Origin: an uncultured Thermomicrobia bacterium
GTDB lineage: Bacteria; Chloroflexota; Chloroflexia; Thermomicrobiales; JALYUS01
Length of the DNA: 64,000 bases
NCBI GenBank assembly: GCA_937968015.1
Contig: CALBSO010000015.1
Coordinates: 90,087-154,086, forward strand
Direction of reading: 5' to 3'
A program made the translations under genes and the position numbers. The number at the start of each line of letters is the position of its first letter. The stretch's first letter is position 1. Positions 57,081 to 64,000 of the stretch are shown one piece after another. The notes beneath the pieces were generated by a model that did not search any database, had not been told where the DNA came from, and saw nothing but the letters and a program-made list of their open reading frames with translations.

Positions 57081-57112
57081 CGCGCCTCCTTACCCACGGT
57101 TCGGAGGACGCG
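57081..57112 (+). promoter_or_regulatory. Ribosome-site-sequestering hairpin of the TPP riboswitch
   Basis: CGCGCCTCC (57081-57089) pairs with GGAGG-A-CGCG (57103-57112, one bulged A). GGAGG is the ribosome site of the first operon gene (ATG 57115). Closing this stem with TPP bound would block translation, so control is probably at translation rather than termination. Confidence 0.7.
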
Positions 57113-57114
57113 TA

Positions 57115-58182
57115 ATGACAGCCAAACTCCCCGATATCGGCAAGATCTCTCCCGAAATCTTCCAGCATCTCATTCTGCCGCACCTCGGCGCACGGGATGC
57201 CCGCGTCCTCGTCCCGCCACAGAATGGCGTGGATGTCGGTGTGATCGCCATCGGCGACGGGCAGGTGATGGCCCTGACGACCGATCCTGTCTTCATCGTC
57301 CCCGCCTACGGCTGGGAGCGGGCAGCGTGGTTTGCCCTGCATATCCTCGCCTCGGACGCCGCGACCTCCGGCCTCAAACCGACCTACCTGACGATTGATC
57401 TCAACCTCCCACTCGCGATGGACATGGACGGCCTCACTGCGATCTGGACGACGATCCACCGCGAGTGCGAAAAACTCGGCATCGCCATCGTCGCGGGCCA
57501 CACGGCGCGCTACGACGGCTGCGACTTCCCGATGGTCGGCGGTGCGACGGTGATGAGCGTCGGGCGGGAGGATTCCTATGTCGTGCCGACGATGGCGCAG
57601 GCCGGCGACGCGGTGATTGTCACGAAGGGCGCGGCAATCGAGGCGACGGGTCTCTTCGGCGTCTCCTTCCCCGCGCTCGTCGAGGAACGGTGCGGTAAGG
57701 AGATGGCAGAAGGGGCGGCGAACCTCTTCTGGCAGATGTCCGTCGTCGAAGACGCGATGACCGCCGTCAGCGTCGGTGTGCGCCATAATGGCGTGACGGC
57801 GATGCACGACGCGACCGAATGCGGCGTCTGGGGCGGGCTCTATGAAATCGCGCAGGCGGCGCATGTCGGCATGCATATTGACCGCGCGGCGATCCCGGTG
57901 GCGGACGCCGCCCGCGCCGTCTGCGAGGCATTCGACATGGACCCCTACGCCGCGATCAGTGAGGGGACACTCCTGCTCACCTGCCGCCCGGAGAAGGCGG
58001 ATGCCGTCGTGCGCGCGCTGGCGGCGAAGCAGATCGTCGGCAGCATCATCGGCGAAACGCTCCCCGCCGACCGGGGCATGACGGTCACGGAGAGCGGCGT
58101 GGATCATCCACTCGTCCACCCGCGCGTGGACCCCTTCTGGAACGCCTTCGGGCAGGCAATGGCACGAGTGACAGGCCAGTGA
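57115..58182 (+). CDS. AIR-synthase/HypE-like ATP-binding protein, probable ThiL substitute
   Basis: 355 residues of the PurM/HypE/ThiL superfamily. N-terminal ATPase half: RVLVPPQNGVDVGVIAIGDG, ALTTDPVFIVPAYG, AWFALHILASDAATSGLKPT (metal-binding Asp residues). C-terminal half: AGDAVIVTKGAAIEATGLFG and HDATECGVWGGLYEIAQAA. Sequence style is nearer HypE-type AIR-synthase-related proteins than classic ThiL. As first gene of a TPP-riboswitch operon with thiE, thiD and tenA, thiamine-monophosphate kinase activity is the best guess. Overlaps thiE by four bases. Confidence 0.85.
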   Translation: MTAKLPDIGKISPEIFQHLILPHLGARDARVLVPPQNGVDVGVIAIGDGQVMALTTDPVFIVPAYGWERAAWFALHILASDAATSGLKPTYLTIDLNLPLAMDMDGLTAIWTTIHRECEKLGIAIVAGHTARYDGCDFPMVGGATVMSVGREDSYVVPTMAQAGDAVIVTKGAAIEATGLFGVSFPALVEERCGKEMAEGAANLFWQMSVVEDAMTAVSVGVRHNGVTAMHDATECGVWGGLYEIAQAAHVGMHIDRAAIPVADAARAVCEAFDMDPYAAISEGTLLLTCRPEKADAVVRALAAKQIVGSIIGETLPADRGMTVTESGVDHPLVHPRVDPFWNAFGQAMARVTGQ

Positions 58183-58847
58183 AACGGCGGCTCGATCTCT
58201 CCGTCTATATCATTCTCGACCGCGATTTCACGGCGGGCCGCTCGCTCGCGGCGGTAGCCGAAGCGGCGATTCGGGGCGGTGCGACGGTGCTGCAACTACG
58301 GGATAAGTCGGGCGACATGCACCGTTTCTACGCGGACGCCATGTGGTTACAGGAGATTGCGCAGGCAGCGGACGTGCCGCTGATCATCAATGACCGCGTG
58401 GATATTGCCCTCGCGGTGGACGCGGACGGCGTGCATGTCGGGGAGGATGACGTGCCGGTGGACGCGGCGCGGCGGCTCGTCGGGCAGGATCGCTTCGTCG
58501 GCGCATCGGCGGGCAGCGTCGAGGCGGCACGGGCGGCGATCGCGGCAGGCGCGGATCATCTCGGTGTCGGCCCCGTCTACGAGGCGCGCACCACCAAAGC
58601 GGACGCCGGCCCCCCCATCGGCCTGTCACTGATCCGCGACATCGCCGCCTTCAGCCCGCTCCCCATCGTTGGCATCGGCGGCATCACTGCCGACAACGCG
58701 GGCGCGGTCATCGCGGCGGGCGCGGCGGGCGTCGCCGTCCTCTCCGCCGTCGGCCTCGCACCCGATGTGGAGGCCGCGACGCGCACCCTCGGACGATCCG
58801 TCGGGATGATTCGCGAAATGCCCTCCCGAGAAGGTACGGGCCGATGA
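58179..58847 (+). CDS. thiE: Thiamine-phosphate synthase ThiE
   Basis: 222 residues. GTG start at 58179 overlapping the previous stop. TIM-barrel motifs: [13 protein letters not shown] (HMP-PP binding), [40 protein letters not shown], and [20 protein letters not shown] (phosphate loop). Joins HMP-pyrophosphate and thiazole phosphate to thiamine phosphate. Confidence 0.95.
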   Translation: MKRRLDLSVYIILDRDFTAGRSLAAVAEAAIRGGATVLQLRDKSGDMHRFYADAMWLQEIAQAADVPLIINDRVDIALAVDADGVHVGEDDVPVDAARRLVGQDRFVGASAGSVEAARAAIAAGADHLGVGPVYEARTTKADAGPPIGLSLIRDIAAFSPLPIVGIGGITADNAGAVIAAGAAGVAVLSAVGLAPDVEAATRTLGRSVGMIREMPSREGTGR

Positions 58848-59647
58848 GCACGCAATCCTCAGTCCTCGCGCGAGCGCTTACTATCGCAGGTTCCGATTCC
58901 GGCGGCGGAGCGGGCATCCAGGCCGATTTGAAGACCTTTTCCGCTTTCGGCGTTTACGGCATGAGCGTCCTGACGGCGATCACGGCGCAGAACACGGTCG
59001 GGGTGCAGGGCGTCGAAACGCTGACGCCCGCCTTCATCACCATGCAATTCGAGAGCATCGTGAGTGACATCGGCGCGGACGCGCTGAAGACGGGGATGCT
59101 CGGCACCGCCGCGGTCGTTACGGCGGTCGCGGCGATGATTGCCGACACCGGGCTGACAAATCTCGTCGTGGATCCCGTGATGGTAGCGAAGAGCGGCGAC
59201 CATCTGCTGGCGGAAGACGCTATCCACGCGCTCCGCACACACCTATTGCCGCTCGCGCTCGTTATCACACCGAATGTGCCGGAGGCGGAAACGCTCGGCG
59301 GCGGCTCGATCCGCACGCCGGACGAGATGCGGGAGGCAGCGCGACGGCTCCATGCCCTCGGCCCCCGCTGGGTCGTCGTCAAGGGGGGTCATATGGGTGG
59401 CGAAACGGTGACGGACCTGCTCTACGACGGTTCATCCTTCCAGTCGCTCAATACGCCGCGCATTGAGACGCCGCACACCCACGGCACGGGCTGCACCTTC
59501 TCTGCGGCAATGACCGCCTGCCTCGCCAAAGGCCAGTCAGTGCCGGACGCCTTCGCGGCGGCGAAACGGTATACCCACGCCGCGATCGTCGCCGCCCCCG
59601 GCCTCGGCCACGGCCACGGCCCTCTCAATCACCTGGTCAGACCCTGA
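58844..59647 (+). CDS. thiD: Hydroxymethylpyrimidine (phosphate) kinase ThiD
   Basis: 267 residues, ribokinase fold. [77 protein letters not shown] (anion hole and catalytic Asp/Cys region). Makes HMP-PP for ThiE. Its ATG overlaps the thiE stop (ATGA). Confidence 0.95.
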   Translation: MSTQSSVLARALTIAGSDSGGGAGIQADLKTFSAFGVYGMSVLTAITAQNTVGVQGVETLTPAFITMQFESIVSDIGADALKTGMLGTAAVVTAVAAMIADTGLTNLVVDPVMVAKSGDHLLAEDAIHALRTHLLPLALVITPNVPEAETLGGGSIRTPDEMREAARRLHALGPRWVVVKGGHMGGETVTDLLYDGSSFQSLNTPRIETPHTHGTGCTFSAAMTACLAKGQSVPDAFAAAKRYTHAAIVAAPGLGHGHGPLNHLVRP

Positions 59648-59679
59648 AGCCATTGGTTTCGACCCGAAAGGATGAAGTG

Positions 59680-60354
59680 ATGACGGAAACGTTTACGGGG
59701 ACGATGCGGCGGGAGTGTGCGGCGATCTGGGAGGCGCAGTTGACGCATCCGTTCCTCGTCGCGCTTGGGGACGGCACGCTGCCACAGGAGACCTTCCAGT
59801 TCTACATTGTGCAGGACGCGCGCTTCCTCACCGACCTCGCGAAGACCTTCGCCTTCGCCGCCACGAAAACGAGCGACCGCGACCGCGCGAAGGTGCTCGC
59901 GGAGCGCCTCATTAACACGGTGAATGTCGAGCGCGCCCTGCACGAGGGGTACGCGGCGCACTTCGGCATGACGCCGGAGGAGATGGCCGCCGTGCCGATG
60001 GCGCCGACGAACTACGCCTACACGCGCCACATACTCCAGATCGGCGCGATGGGATCGCTGGCCGAGACGCTGACGGCAATGCTCCCCTGCGCGTGGATTT
60101 ACGCCGTAGTCGGGCGCCACTTCACCGCCCAGGGCGAGCCGCCCGGTGAACATCCCTACCGCGACTGGCTCCTGACGTATGCCAATGTCGAGTTCGAGGC
60201 CGTCGGCGTCTGGATGCGCGGCGTGATAGACGATGAGGCATCACGCCTCGATGCATCGGGCCACGAGCGGCTGCGCGACATCTTCCGCACCAGCAGCCGC
60301 TACGAGTATATGTTCTGGGAGATGGCCTGGACGCGCGAGTCGTGGCCCGTGTAA
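59680..60354 (+). CDS. tenA: Aminopyrimidine aminohydrolase TenA
   Basis: 224 residues, all-helical TENA/THI-4 fold. LTHPFLVALGDGTLPQETFQ, FYIVQDARFLTDLAKTFAFA, and MLPCAWIYAVVG carrying the catalytic Cys (about 137) of the TenA-C class, which recycles degraded thiamine by hydrolysing aminomethyl-HMP. EMAWTRESWPV ends the chain with the usual Glu. The ATG at 59680 has AAGGA 7 bases upstream. Last gene of the operon; no thiG/thiS/thiC is present, so this operon suits salvage. Confidence 0.93.
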   Translation: MTETFTGTMRRECAAIWEAQLTHPFLVALGDGTLPQETFQFYIVQDARFLTDLAKTFAFAATKTSDRDRAKVLAERLINTVNVERALHEGYAAHFGMTPEEMAAVPMAPTNYAYTRHILQIGAMGSLAETLTAMLPCAWIYAVVGRHFTAQGEPPGEHPYRDWLLTYANVEFEAVGVWMRGVIDDEASRLDASGHERLRDIFRTSSRYEYMFWEMAWTRESWPV

Positions 60355-60383
60355 CATCCTCTCGCGAACGGTAGCCTCAGTAA

Positions 60384-60608
60384 TTACCGAGCCAGCGTAC
60401 ACCACGCTGTGATTGCGTTTGCCGGTAAAATGCTGCATCCGCTGTGATGGACGAGAATCCCGTCATTCGCGCGATACGCGGGTAGCAGGCAGCAGGCATC
60501 GAAAAAGTTGACACCGAGTGGCGGCTGCTGATCGCGATGGGCGAGCGTCCGCTCTACCAACGCCTCGCGAAAGGCTCGTTCCTCCTCGGTGAATTCGGGG
60601 GTGCTCAT
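60384..60608 (-). CDS. Hypothetical protein, 74 aa
   Basis: 74 residues: a charged N-terminal helix (TPEFTEEERAFREALVERTL) and a Cys-rich C-terminus (FFDACCLLPAYRANDGILVH). Its ATG overlaps the stop of the NHL propeller gene (ATGA at 60605-60608), supporting translation. Family not recognised. Confidence 0.5.
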   Translation of the reverse strand: MSTPEFTEEERAFREALVERTLAHRDQQPPLGVNFFDACCLLPAYRANDGILVHHSGCSILPANAITAWCTLAR

Positions 60609-61441
60609 ACCCGCGCGAACTTCTGGAAGCGGGCGCGACCGGTGACTTCGGCGATGTAGAGGTCGCCGCGCGAATCCACCGCGAGGCCGTGCGGGGAGTC
60701 ACGGAACTGGCCTGGCGTATCGCCCTTCTCGCCCCAGCGCGCGAGCAGTTCGCCATCGAGATTGAAGATGCTGACGCGCTGCGGCACTTCGGTGACGTAG
60801 AGTAGGTCGTCGCGGCCAAAGAGGATATTCTGCGGGCGGGCGACATTCGTCCATTCCTCAAGAAACCCACCGTCCCGGTCGAAGAGTTGGATGCGCGAAT
60901 TCTCGCGGTCCGAAACGAAAACGCGACCGCGCACGTCCACGCGGACATCGTGCGGCAAGTGGAACTGCCCCGGTCCCGATCCCTCGGAACCCCACGATGT
61001 AATTAGTGTGCCGTCCGGCGCGAAGCGATGGACGCGGGACTGGCCATAACCGTCCGAAACGTACAGATCGCCCCACGGCGCGAGCGCGCTGTTCGTCGGG
61101 TTGTTGAAGGGCTGATCGGGCGCGCCGACCTGCCCCGGCGTGCCAATCGTCTGGCGGAGCGTTCCATCCGTCGTACAAATCCAGACGGTGTGCGAGCCGC
61201 GATCGGTGACGTAGACGCGGTCATCCGGCCCGATCATTATGCCGTGCGGCGTGACGAGGAAATCATCGCCCCACATGGCGAGGAACATACCGTCCCGATC
61301 GAAGACGAGAATGCGGTTATTCGGCTCCCGGTCTACGACATAAACACGATCGCCTGAATCTACCGCCATATCCGAGACAACGCCGAGTTCGTACCCCGTC
61401 GGCAATCTCGGCCAATCCGCAACGACGCGATAGGTGTACAT
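60605..61441 (-). CDS. NHL-repeat beta-propeller protein
   Basis: 278 residues made of about six NHL blades: VVSDMAVDSGDRVYVVDREP, NRILVFDRDGMFLAMWGDDF, TPHGIMIGPDDRVYVTDRGS, LPHDVRVDVRGRVFVSDREN, DSPHGLAVDSRGDLYIAEVT. Similar to the propeller of peptidylglycine alpha-amidating lyase, but no signal peptide is seen. Role unknown, perhaps ligand or protein binding. I start at ATG 61441 (AAGGAG 8 bases upstream) rather than the GTG 9 bases earlier. Confidence 0.85.
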   Translation of the reverse strand: MYTYRVVADWPRLPTGYELGVVSDMAVDSGDRVYVVDREPNNRILVFDRDGMFLAMWGDDFLVTPHGIMIGPDDRVYVTDRGSHTVWICTTDGTLRQTIGTPGQVGAPDQPFNNPTNSALAPWGDLYVSDGYGQSRVHRFAPDGTLITSWGSEGSGPGQFHLPHDVRVDVRGRVFVSDRENSRIQLFDRDGGFLEEWTNVARPQNILFGRDDLLYVTEVPQRVSIFNLDGELLARWGEKGDTPGQFRDSPHGLAVDSRGDLYIAEVTGRARFQKFARV

Positions 61442-61580
61442 ACCACTCACTCCTTCGCTTCAGCACCAGGCAACCGTCTGATAGTATCGCACGCGGCGCA
61501 TGATCGTCCACGAAGGAAATCGTGCGGCCGTGTGGTACCGATGATGCCCGGTTGCCAATGGCGGCGACAGTGCCTCCACG

Positions 61581-62378
61581 ATGATCGTGAGGATAACGCG
61601 GCCTATGCGGCGGAATAATCAACGCTCCCCATCCCGTCGCTGTTGGGTGACGAGTGGCAACATTCGCTATCACTATCGCGTCGCGGGCGATCAGGGCACG
61701 GAGCAGGCGCCTCTCGTGCTCGTCCATGGCCTCGGCGTGTCGAGCGCCTACTGGGCACGGCTGCAACCACTCCTCGCCACGCGGCGATGTGTGTACGCGC
61801 TCGACTTACCCGGCTTCGGCCATACAACGCATCCGCGCGGACTCCTTGACACGGTTGCTCTGGGCAGTGCGCTCGGGGATTGGCTGCGTGCTGTCGGCCT
61901 CGCACGGGTGCATCTTCTTGGCCACTCACTCGGCGGGCCGGTGGCCGCGGAGTTCACCCGTCAGCATCCGGAACACGTTTCCCGATTGATCCTCGTCGGC
62001 GCGACAATTGGCGCGCGTGGCGCGAGCGCCCCGCATCAGACGCTCGGGCTGCTGCGCGACAGTGTGCGGGAATCACCCTCGCTCTTGCCGATCATCCTGC
62101 GGGATTATCTGCGCGCGGGCATCCGCCGCGTCCTCGGGACGGACATCGCGGCGGACCACAACGATACGATCGCCACGGTCACTCAACTGACCGTGCCCCT
62201 CCTCGTCGTACGCGGGGATCGCGATGTCGTCGTCTCAATGCGCGACACGCGGCAACTGCTTGCGGCAGCGCCCCATGCCTCCTTCATCGCTATTGATCGC
62301 GCGGCACATGCGGTCCAATGGAGCCAGCCACAGGCGCTCGCGGCGGTCGTCAATGCGTTCCTCGACGACACACCCTGA
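61581..62378 (+). CDS. Alpha/beta-hydrolase
   Basis: 265 residues. Oxyanion region LVLVHGLGVSSAYWARLQP, nucleophile elbow LLGHSLGGPVAAEF (Ser), Asp in VVRGDRDVVVSM and the terminal His in IDRAAHAVQWSQP. The first 20 residues are Arg-rich, so the start may be an inner codon. Substrate unknown; esterase or C-C hydrolase-like. Followed by a tetraloop hairpin. Confidence 0.85.
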   Translation: MIVRITRPMRRNNQRSPSRRCWVTSGNIRYHYRVAGDQGTEQAPLVLVHGLGVSSAYWARLQPLLATRRCVYALDLPGFGHTTHPRGLLDTVALGSALGDWLRAVGLARVHLLGHSLGGPVAAEFTRQHPEHVSRLILVGATIGARGASAPHQTLGLLRDSVRESPSLLPIILRDYLRAGIRRVLGTDIAADHNDTIATVTQLTVPLLVVRGDRDVVVSMRDTRQLLAAAPHASFIAIDRAAHAVQWSQPQALAAVVNAFLDDTP

Positions 62379-62396
62379 CCAGTCGGCAAGCGGTGG

Positions 62397-62414
62397 CATA
62401 GGCGAAAGCCTATG
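62397..62414 (+). terminator. Hairpin with GAAA tetraloop after the hydrolase gene
   Basis: CATAGGC-GAAA-GCCTATG, a perfect 7-base stem with a GNRA loop, 18 bases past the stop codon. Stable as RNA; likely 3' end of the transcript, although no U-run follows. Confidence 0.5.
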
Positions 62415-62465
62415 ATCCCATTCCCGAAGCCGCGCTCGCCACATTTTCAATCTCGTGATGCCGCG

Positions 62466-62864
62466 CTATGCGCCGCTTGACGGCGCCTCATCAGGCGTCA
62501 GTTCGAATGTCGCCTGCTCGGCGGGCGTAAGCGGCTCACCCGCCGCTGAGGGCGTGTTCGCTGTCTGATACTTGCGGTTGACCATCGCCGCCCCGGCACG
62601 CGCCTCGGCTTCGTCGGTGACATGACGGGCGCGGACGGGAATATCCCGACCCGCGAGGTGCAGGATGCCACGGCCGCCCGCACGCATGTTCTGGGGCCAA
62701 TCGCGCCCCATGCCGCCGCCGGAGCGGATGTACAGGCGCGTACCGTCGCCCCAAATCCAGAGGGTAACACGCGACGGTTTGCCGGTCGTGCGGCCCCACG
62801 TCGTCAACTCGATTTCCCGCTCGCGCGCCGCCGCGTCGAGCGTCGCCTGATCCCATCTTGCCAT
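62466..62864 (-). CDS. DUF2255 / deazaflavin-nitroreductase-like protein
   Basis: 132 residues. MARWDQATLDAAAREREIEL, TTWGRTTGKPSRVTLWIWGD, LYIRSGGGMGRDWPQNMRAG and GILHLAGRDIPVRARHVTDE form the split-barrel pattern of DUF2255 proteins, relatives of F420-dependent nitroreductase-type enzymes. Cofactor use is inferred. I use the ATG at 62864; the ATG at 62882 is in frame but its GGGAGGG site sits inside it. Confidence 0.78.
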   Translation of the reverse strand: MARWDQATLDAAAREREIELTTWGRTTGKPSRVTLWIWGDGTRLYIRSGGGMGRDWPQNMRAGGRGILHLAGRDIPVRARHVTDEAEARAGAAMVNRKYQTANTPSAAGEPLTPAEQATFELTPDEAPSSGA

Positions 62865-62930
62865 GTCGCCCTCCCTTTCCATGCGTTCGCGGGATCATAC
62901 CAGTAATGGACGGGAAAAAGGGACAACGCG

Positions 62931-63010
62931 TAAACACGGAGGACACAAAGAGCATTGAATCAGTACTTCTTTTCCTCTCCGCGTCCGCTGTGCTCAATCC
63001 CTGTTTTCCC
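62931..63010. repeat. Degenerate CCACAGAG-family inverted repeat
   Basis: Left part AAACACGGAGGACACAAAG then AGCATTGA; right part CTCTCCGCGTCCGCTGTGCT then CAATCCCTGTTTT. The arms pair imperfectly. Between divergent and convergent small genes; it resembles 49945-50051 in base content. Confidence 0.45.
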
Positions 63011-63566
63011 TTGGCGTCGGGACGGGTGGCTGCCAGTCCACCGGCACGGGTTCGTCCTGTGTCGTCGTCTTGTAGGGGACGAAGCCGCGCGCCAGATAGT
63101 TCGCGGTGGCGTGCGGCCCGTCGAGCGTGCAGGTGTGCAGCCAGACCCGTTCCGCCCCGTCATCGAAGGCGCGTCGCACACCGACCGAGAGCAGGTGCTT
63201 CCCGAAACCCCGGCCATGGACGGCGCGGACGAGACCGAAGTAGGCGATCTCCGTCTCCGCGCCTTCGGACGCGTCCAAATCAATGTATCCAACGGGTGTA
63301 CCCTGAAAGTAGAGTACAAGCACGGTCGTCGTTGGCCGCGACAGATAGGCCTGAAACTGCGCGTCCGTCCACAGCAAACGATCAATCCAGACAAAATCGC
63401 GCCCGACCGCATCATAGAGGAAGCGGTAGAAGGCTACGGACGGCTCCCGCGCTTCGAGGACGAGGAGATCCGGGTTTTCGACGAACGCGGGCCGAAAGTG
63501 ATCGCGCCTCGGGATATGCAGATAGGTTGTCGTCACAGCGATGGTTCGAGTCGCGAACGGGAGCAT
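62994..63566 (-). CDS. GNAT-family N-acetyltransferase
   Basis: 190 residues. TVLVLYFQGTPVGYIDLDAS, then the acetyl-CoA motif VRAVHGRGFGKHLLSVGVRR (R/Q-x-x-G-x-G/A), WLHTCTLDGPHATANYLARG and the end FVPYKTTTQDEPV. Substrate unknown. I start at the ATG at 63566, where GGAGG lies 8 bases upstream; upstream frames to 63932 run antisense to the transposase remnant. Confidence 0.85.
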   Translation of the reverse strand: MLPFATRTIAVTTTYLHIPRRDHFRPAFVENPDLLVLEAREPSVAFYRFLYDAVGRDFVWIDRLLWTDAQFQAYLSRPTTTVLVLYFQGTPVGYIDLDASEGAETEIAYFGLVRAVHGRGFGKHLLSVGVRRAFDDGAERVWLHTCTLDGPHATANYLARGFVPYKTTTQDEPVPVDWQPPVPTPRENRD

Positions 63567-63647
63567 TGTGTCATCCTCCATAGGCATACATACCCTGATT
63601 GCTCGTTGGCGTTCATGCGCCGCGCGTCCGAGAATGGTGTTGCTTGA

Positions 63648-63941
63648 GGACACCGACTCGACTTGCCCGCGGGGGCATCGGTGTACGGGAACAAGGCCTA
63701 TAATAGTCGCAAGGATGAAGCGACGATCCTGGTAGAGACGGGGGTGCGCGTCGTGCCGAACAGTTGGGAGGAAGTCGAGGGATTGTGGCAGTAGCGTAAG
63801 GGGATTGAGAGCGTGGGCAGCCAGATGGCAACATGGGGGATCCAACGGCTGCACGCAAGGACAAACGCGGGGTTCGCACTGAAGGTGCATGCCACCCTGC
63901 TGGCCGTTGCCTTGACGAACGCTGACGAGCAATCAGGGTAA
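63648..63941 (+). pseudogene. Degenerate DDE transposase (IS982/IS5-like), C-terminal part
   Basis: After a TGA at 63645 the frame reads LDLPAGASVYGNKAYNSRKD then VETGVRVVPNSWEEVEGLWQ, meets TAG at 63792-63794, and continues in the same frame RKGIESVGSQMATWGIQRLH then ARTNAGFALKVHATLLAVAL to TAA at 63941. The GNKAY block matches the second catalytic Asp region (usually GDKAY, here Asn), and RKGIESV corresponds to the RK-x-IE motif with the catalytic Glu. The N-terminal part is missing. Inactive. Confidence 0.75.
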
Positions 63942-63961
63942 AATCATACGTGACTGTATAC

Positions 63962-63990
63962 TTGACAGACCCATCTCCGTGTGAGATAAT
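63962..63990 (+). promoter_or_regulatory. Near-consensus sigma-70 promoter at the window end
   Basis: TTGACA at 63962-63967, 17-base spacer, GATAAT at 63985-63990. It points rightward out of the window, just past the transposase remnant, and probably drives a gene beyond position 64000. Confidence 0.6.
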
Positions 63991-64000
63991 AGACGCATAG

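Overview
This window looks like chromosomal DNA from a GC-rich bacterium (low-to-mid 60s % GC by eye). Gene content and style point to Chloroflexota, possibly near Thermomicrobia, with moderate confidence. The indications are a PASTA-less Ser/Thr kinase with a multi-helix membrane tail, a Wzx/Wzy/Wzc-type exopolysaccharide locus, a riboswitch-controlled thiamine operon built on a HypE-like kinase, tight ATGA/GTGA overlaps, and many short palindromic repeats. No rRNA, tRNA or CRISPR array was seen.

Layout. 0.1-7 kb: a putative secreted HNH lipoprotein, a membrane Ser/Thr kinase, a threonine aldolase, an antitoxin-like gene followed by a collapsed PIN toxin, an acetolactate-synthase-like enzyme and a HEPN-like gene pair. 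7.1-10 kb: a sulfur-stress operon (ArsR-rhodanese fusion, persulfide dioxygenase-like enzyme, MFS transporter) behind a clear operator. 10-16 kb: a DUF4232 secreted protein, then a circularly permuted ATP-grasp / alpha-E / transglutaminase operon interrupted by a four-helix-bundle (23S IVP family) gene. 16-18.6 kb: a run of small minus-strand proteins. 18.8-35.2 kb: a large minus-strand exopolysaccharide locus (epimerase, PglE-like aminotransferase, Wzc-like kinase, Wzx flippase, Tat-exported beta-helix lipoprotein, three GT4 glycosyltransferases, Wzy-like polymerase, PglC-like sugar transferase, PglD-like acetyltransferase), with a PAP2 phosphatase and a sugar-transferase-like protein upstream. 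35.5-51 kb: metabolism and transport (class I fumarase, SDR, MFS carriers, homocysteine methyltransferase/MTHFR, two polysaccharide deacetylases with an M20 peptidase and an acyl-CoA dehydrogenase-like flavoprotein, a VOC protein, an S9 peptidase). 51-54 kb: three envelope-stress-like membrane proteins. 54-64 kb: a second aldolase/lyase, an HpcH aldolase, a DinB-VOC fusion, the TPP-riboswitch thiamine operon, an NHL propeller, small enzymes and a decayed transposase.

The main unusual signal is a network of short inverted-repeat elements. Several families are tandem arrays with strict 7-base period (GGACTGA, GAGTAAC, GGGTTCG, AGTCGAA types) folded as hairpins. They lie at convergent gene ends, they supply stop codons to unrelated genes, and they are inserted in frame inside coding sequences (fumarase, alpha-E). 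One GGACTGA pair closely brackets the four-helix-bundle gene, and two partner-less copies of the same family lie in the next gene. A separate exact 16-base word (GCCCTCCGGGCAGCAT) occurs three times, nested in two different repeat families. I read this as a possible mobile repeat system in which the four-helix-bundle protein is a candidate trans-acting factor. The layout is seen directly; the function is inference.
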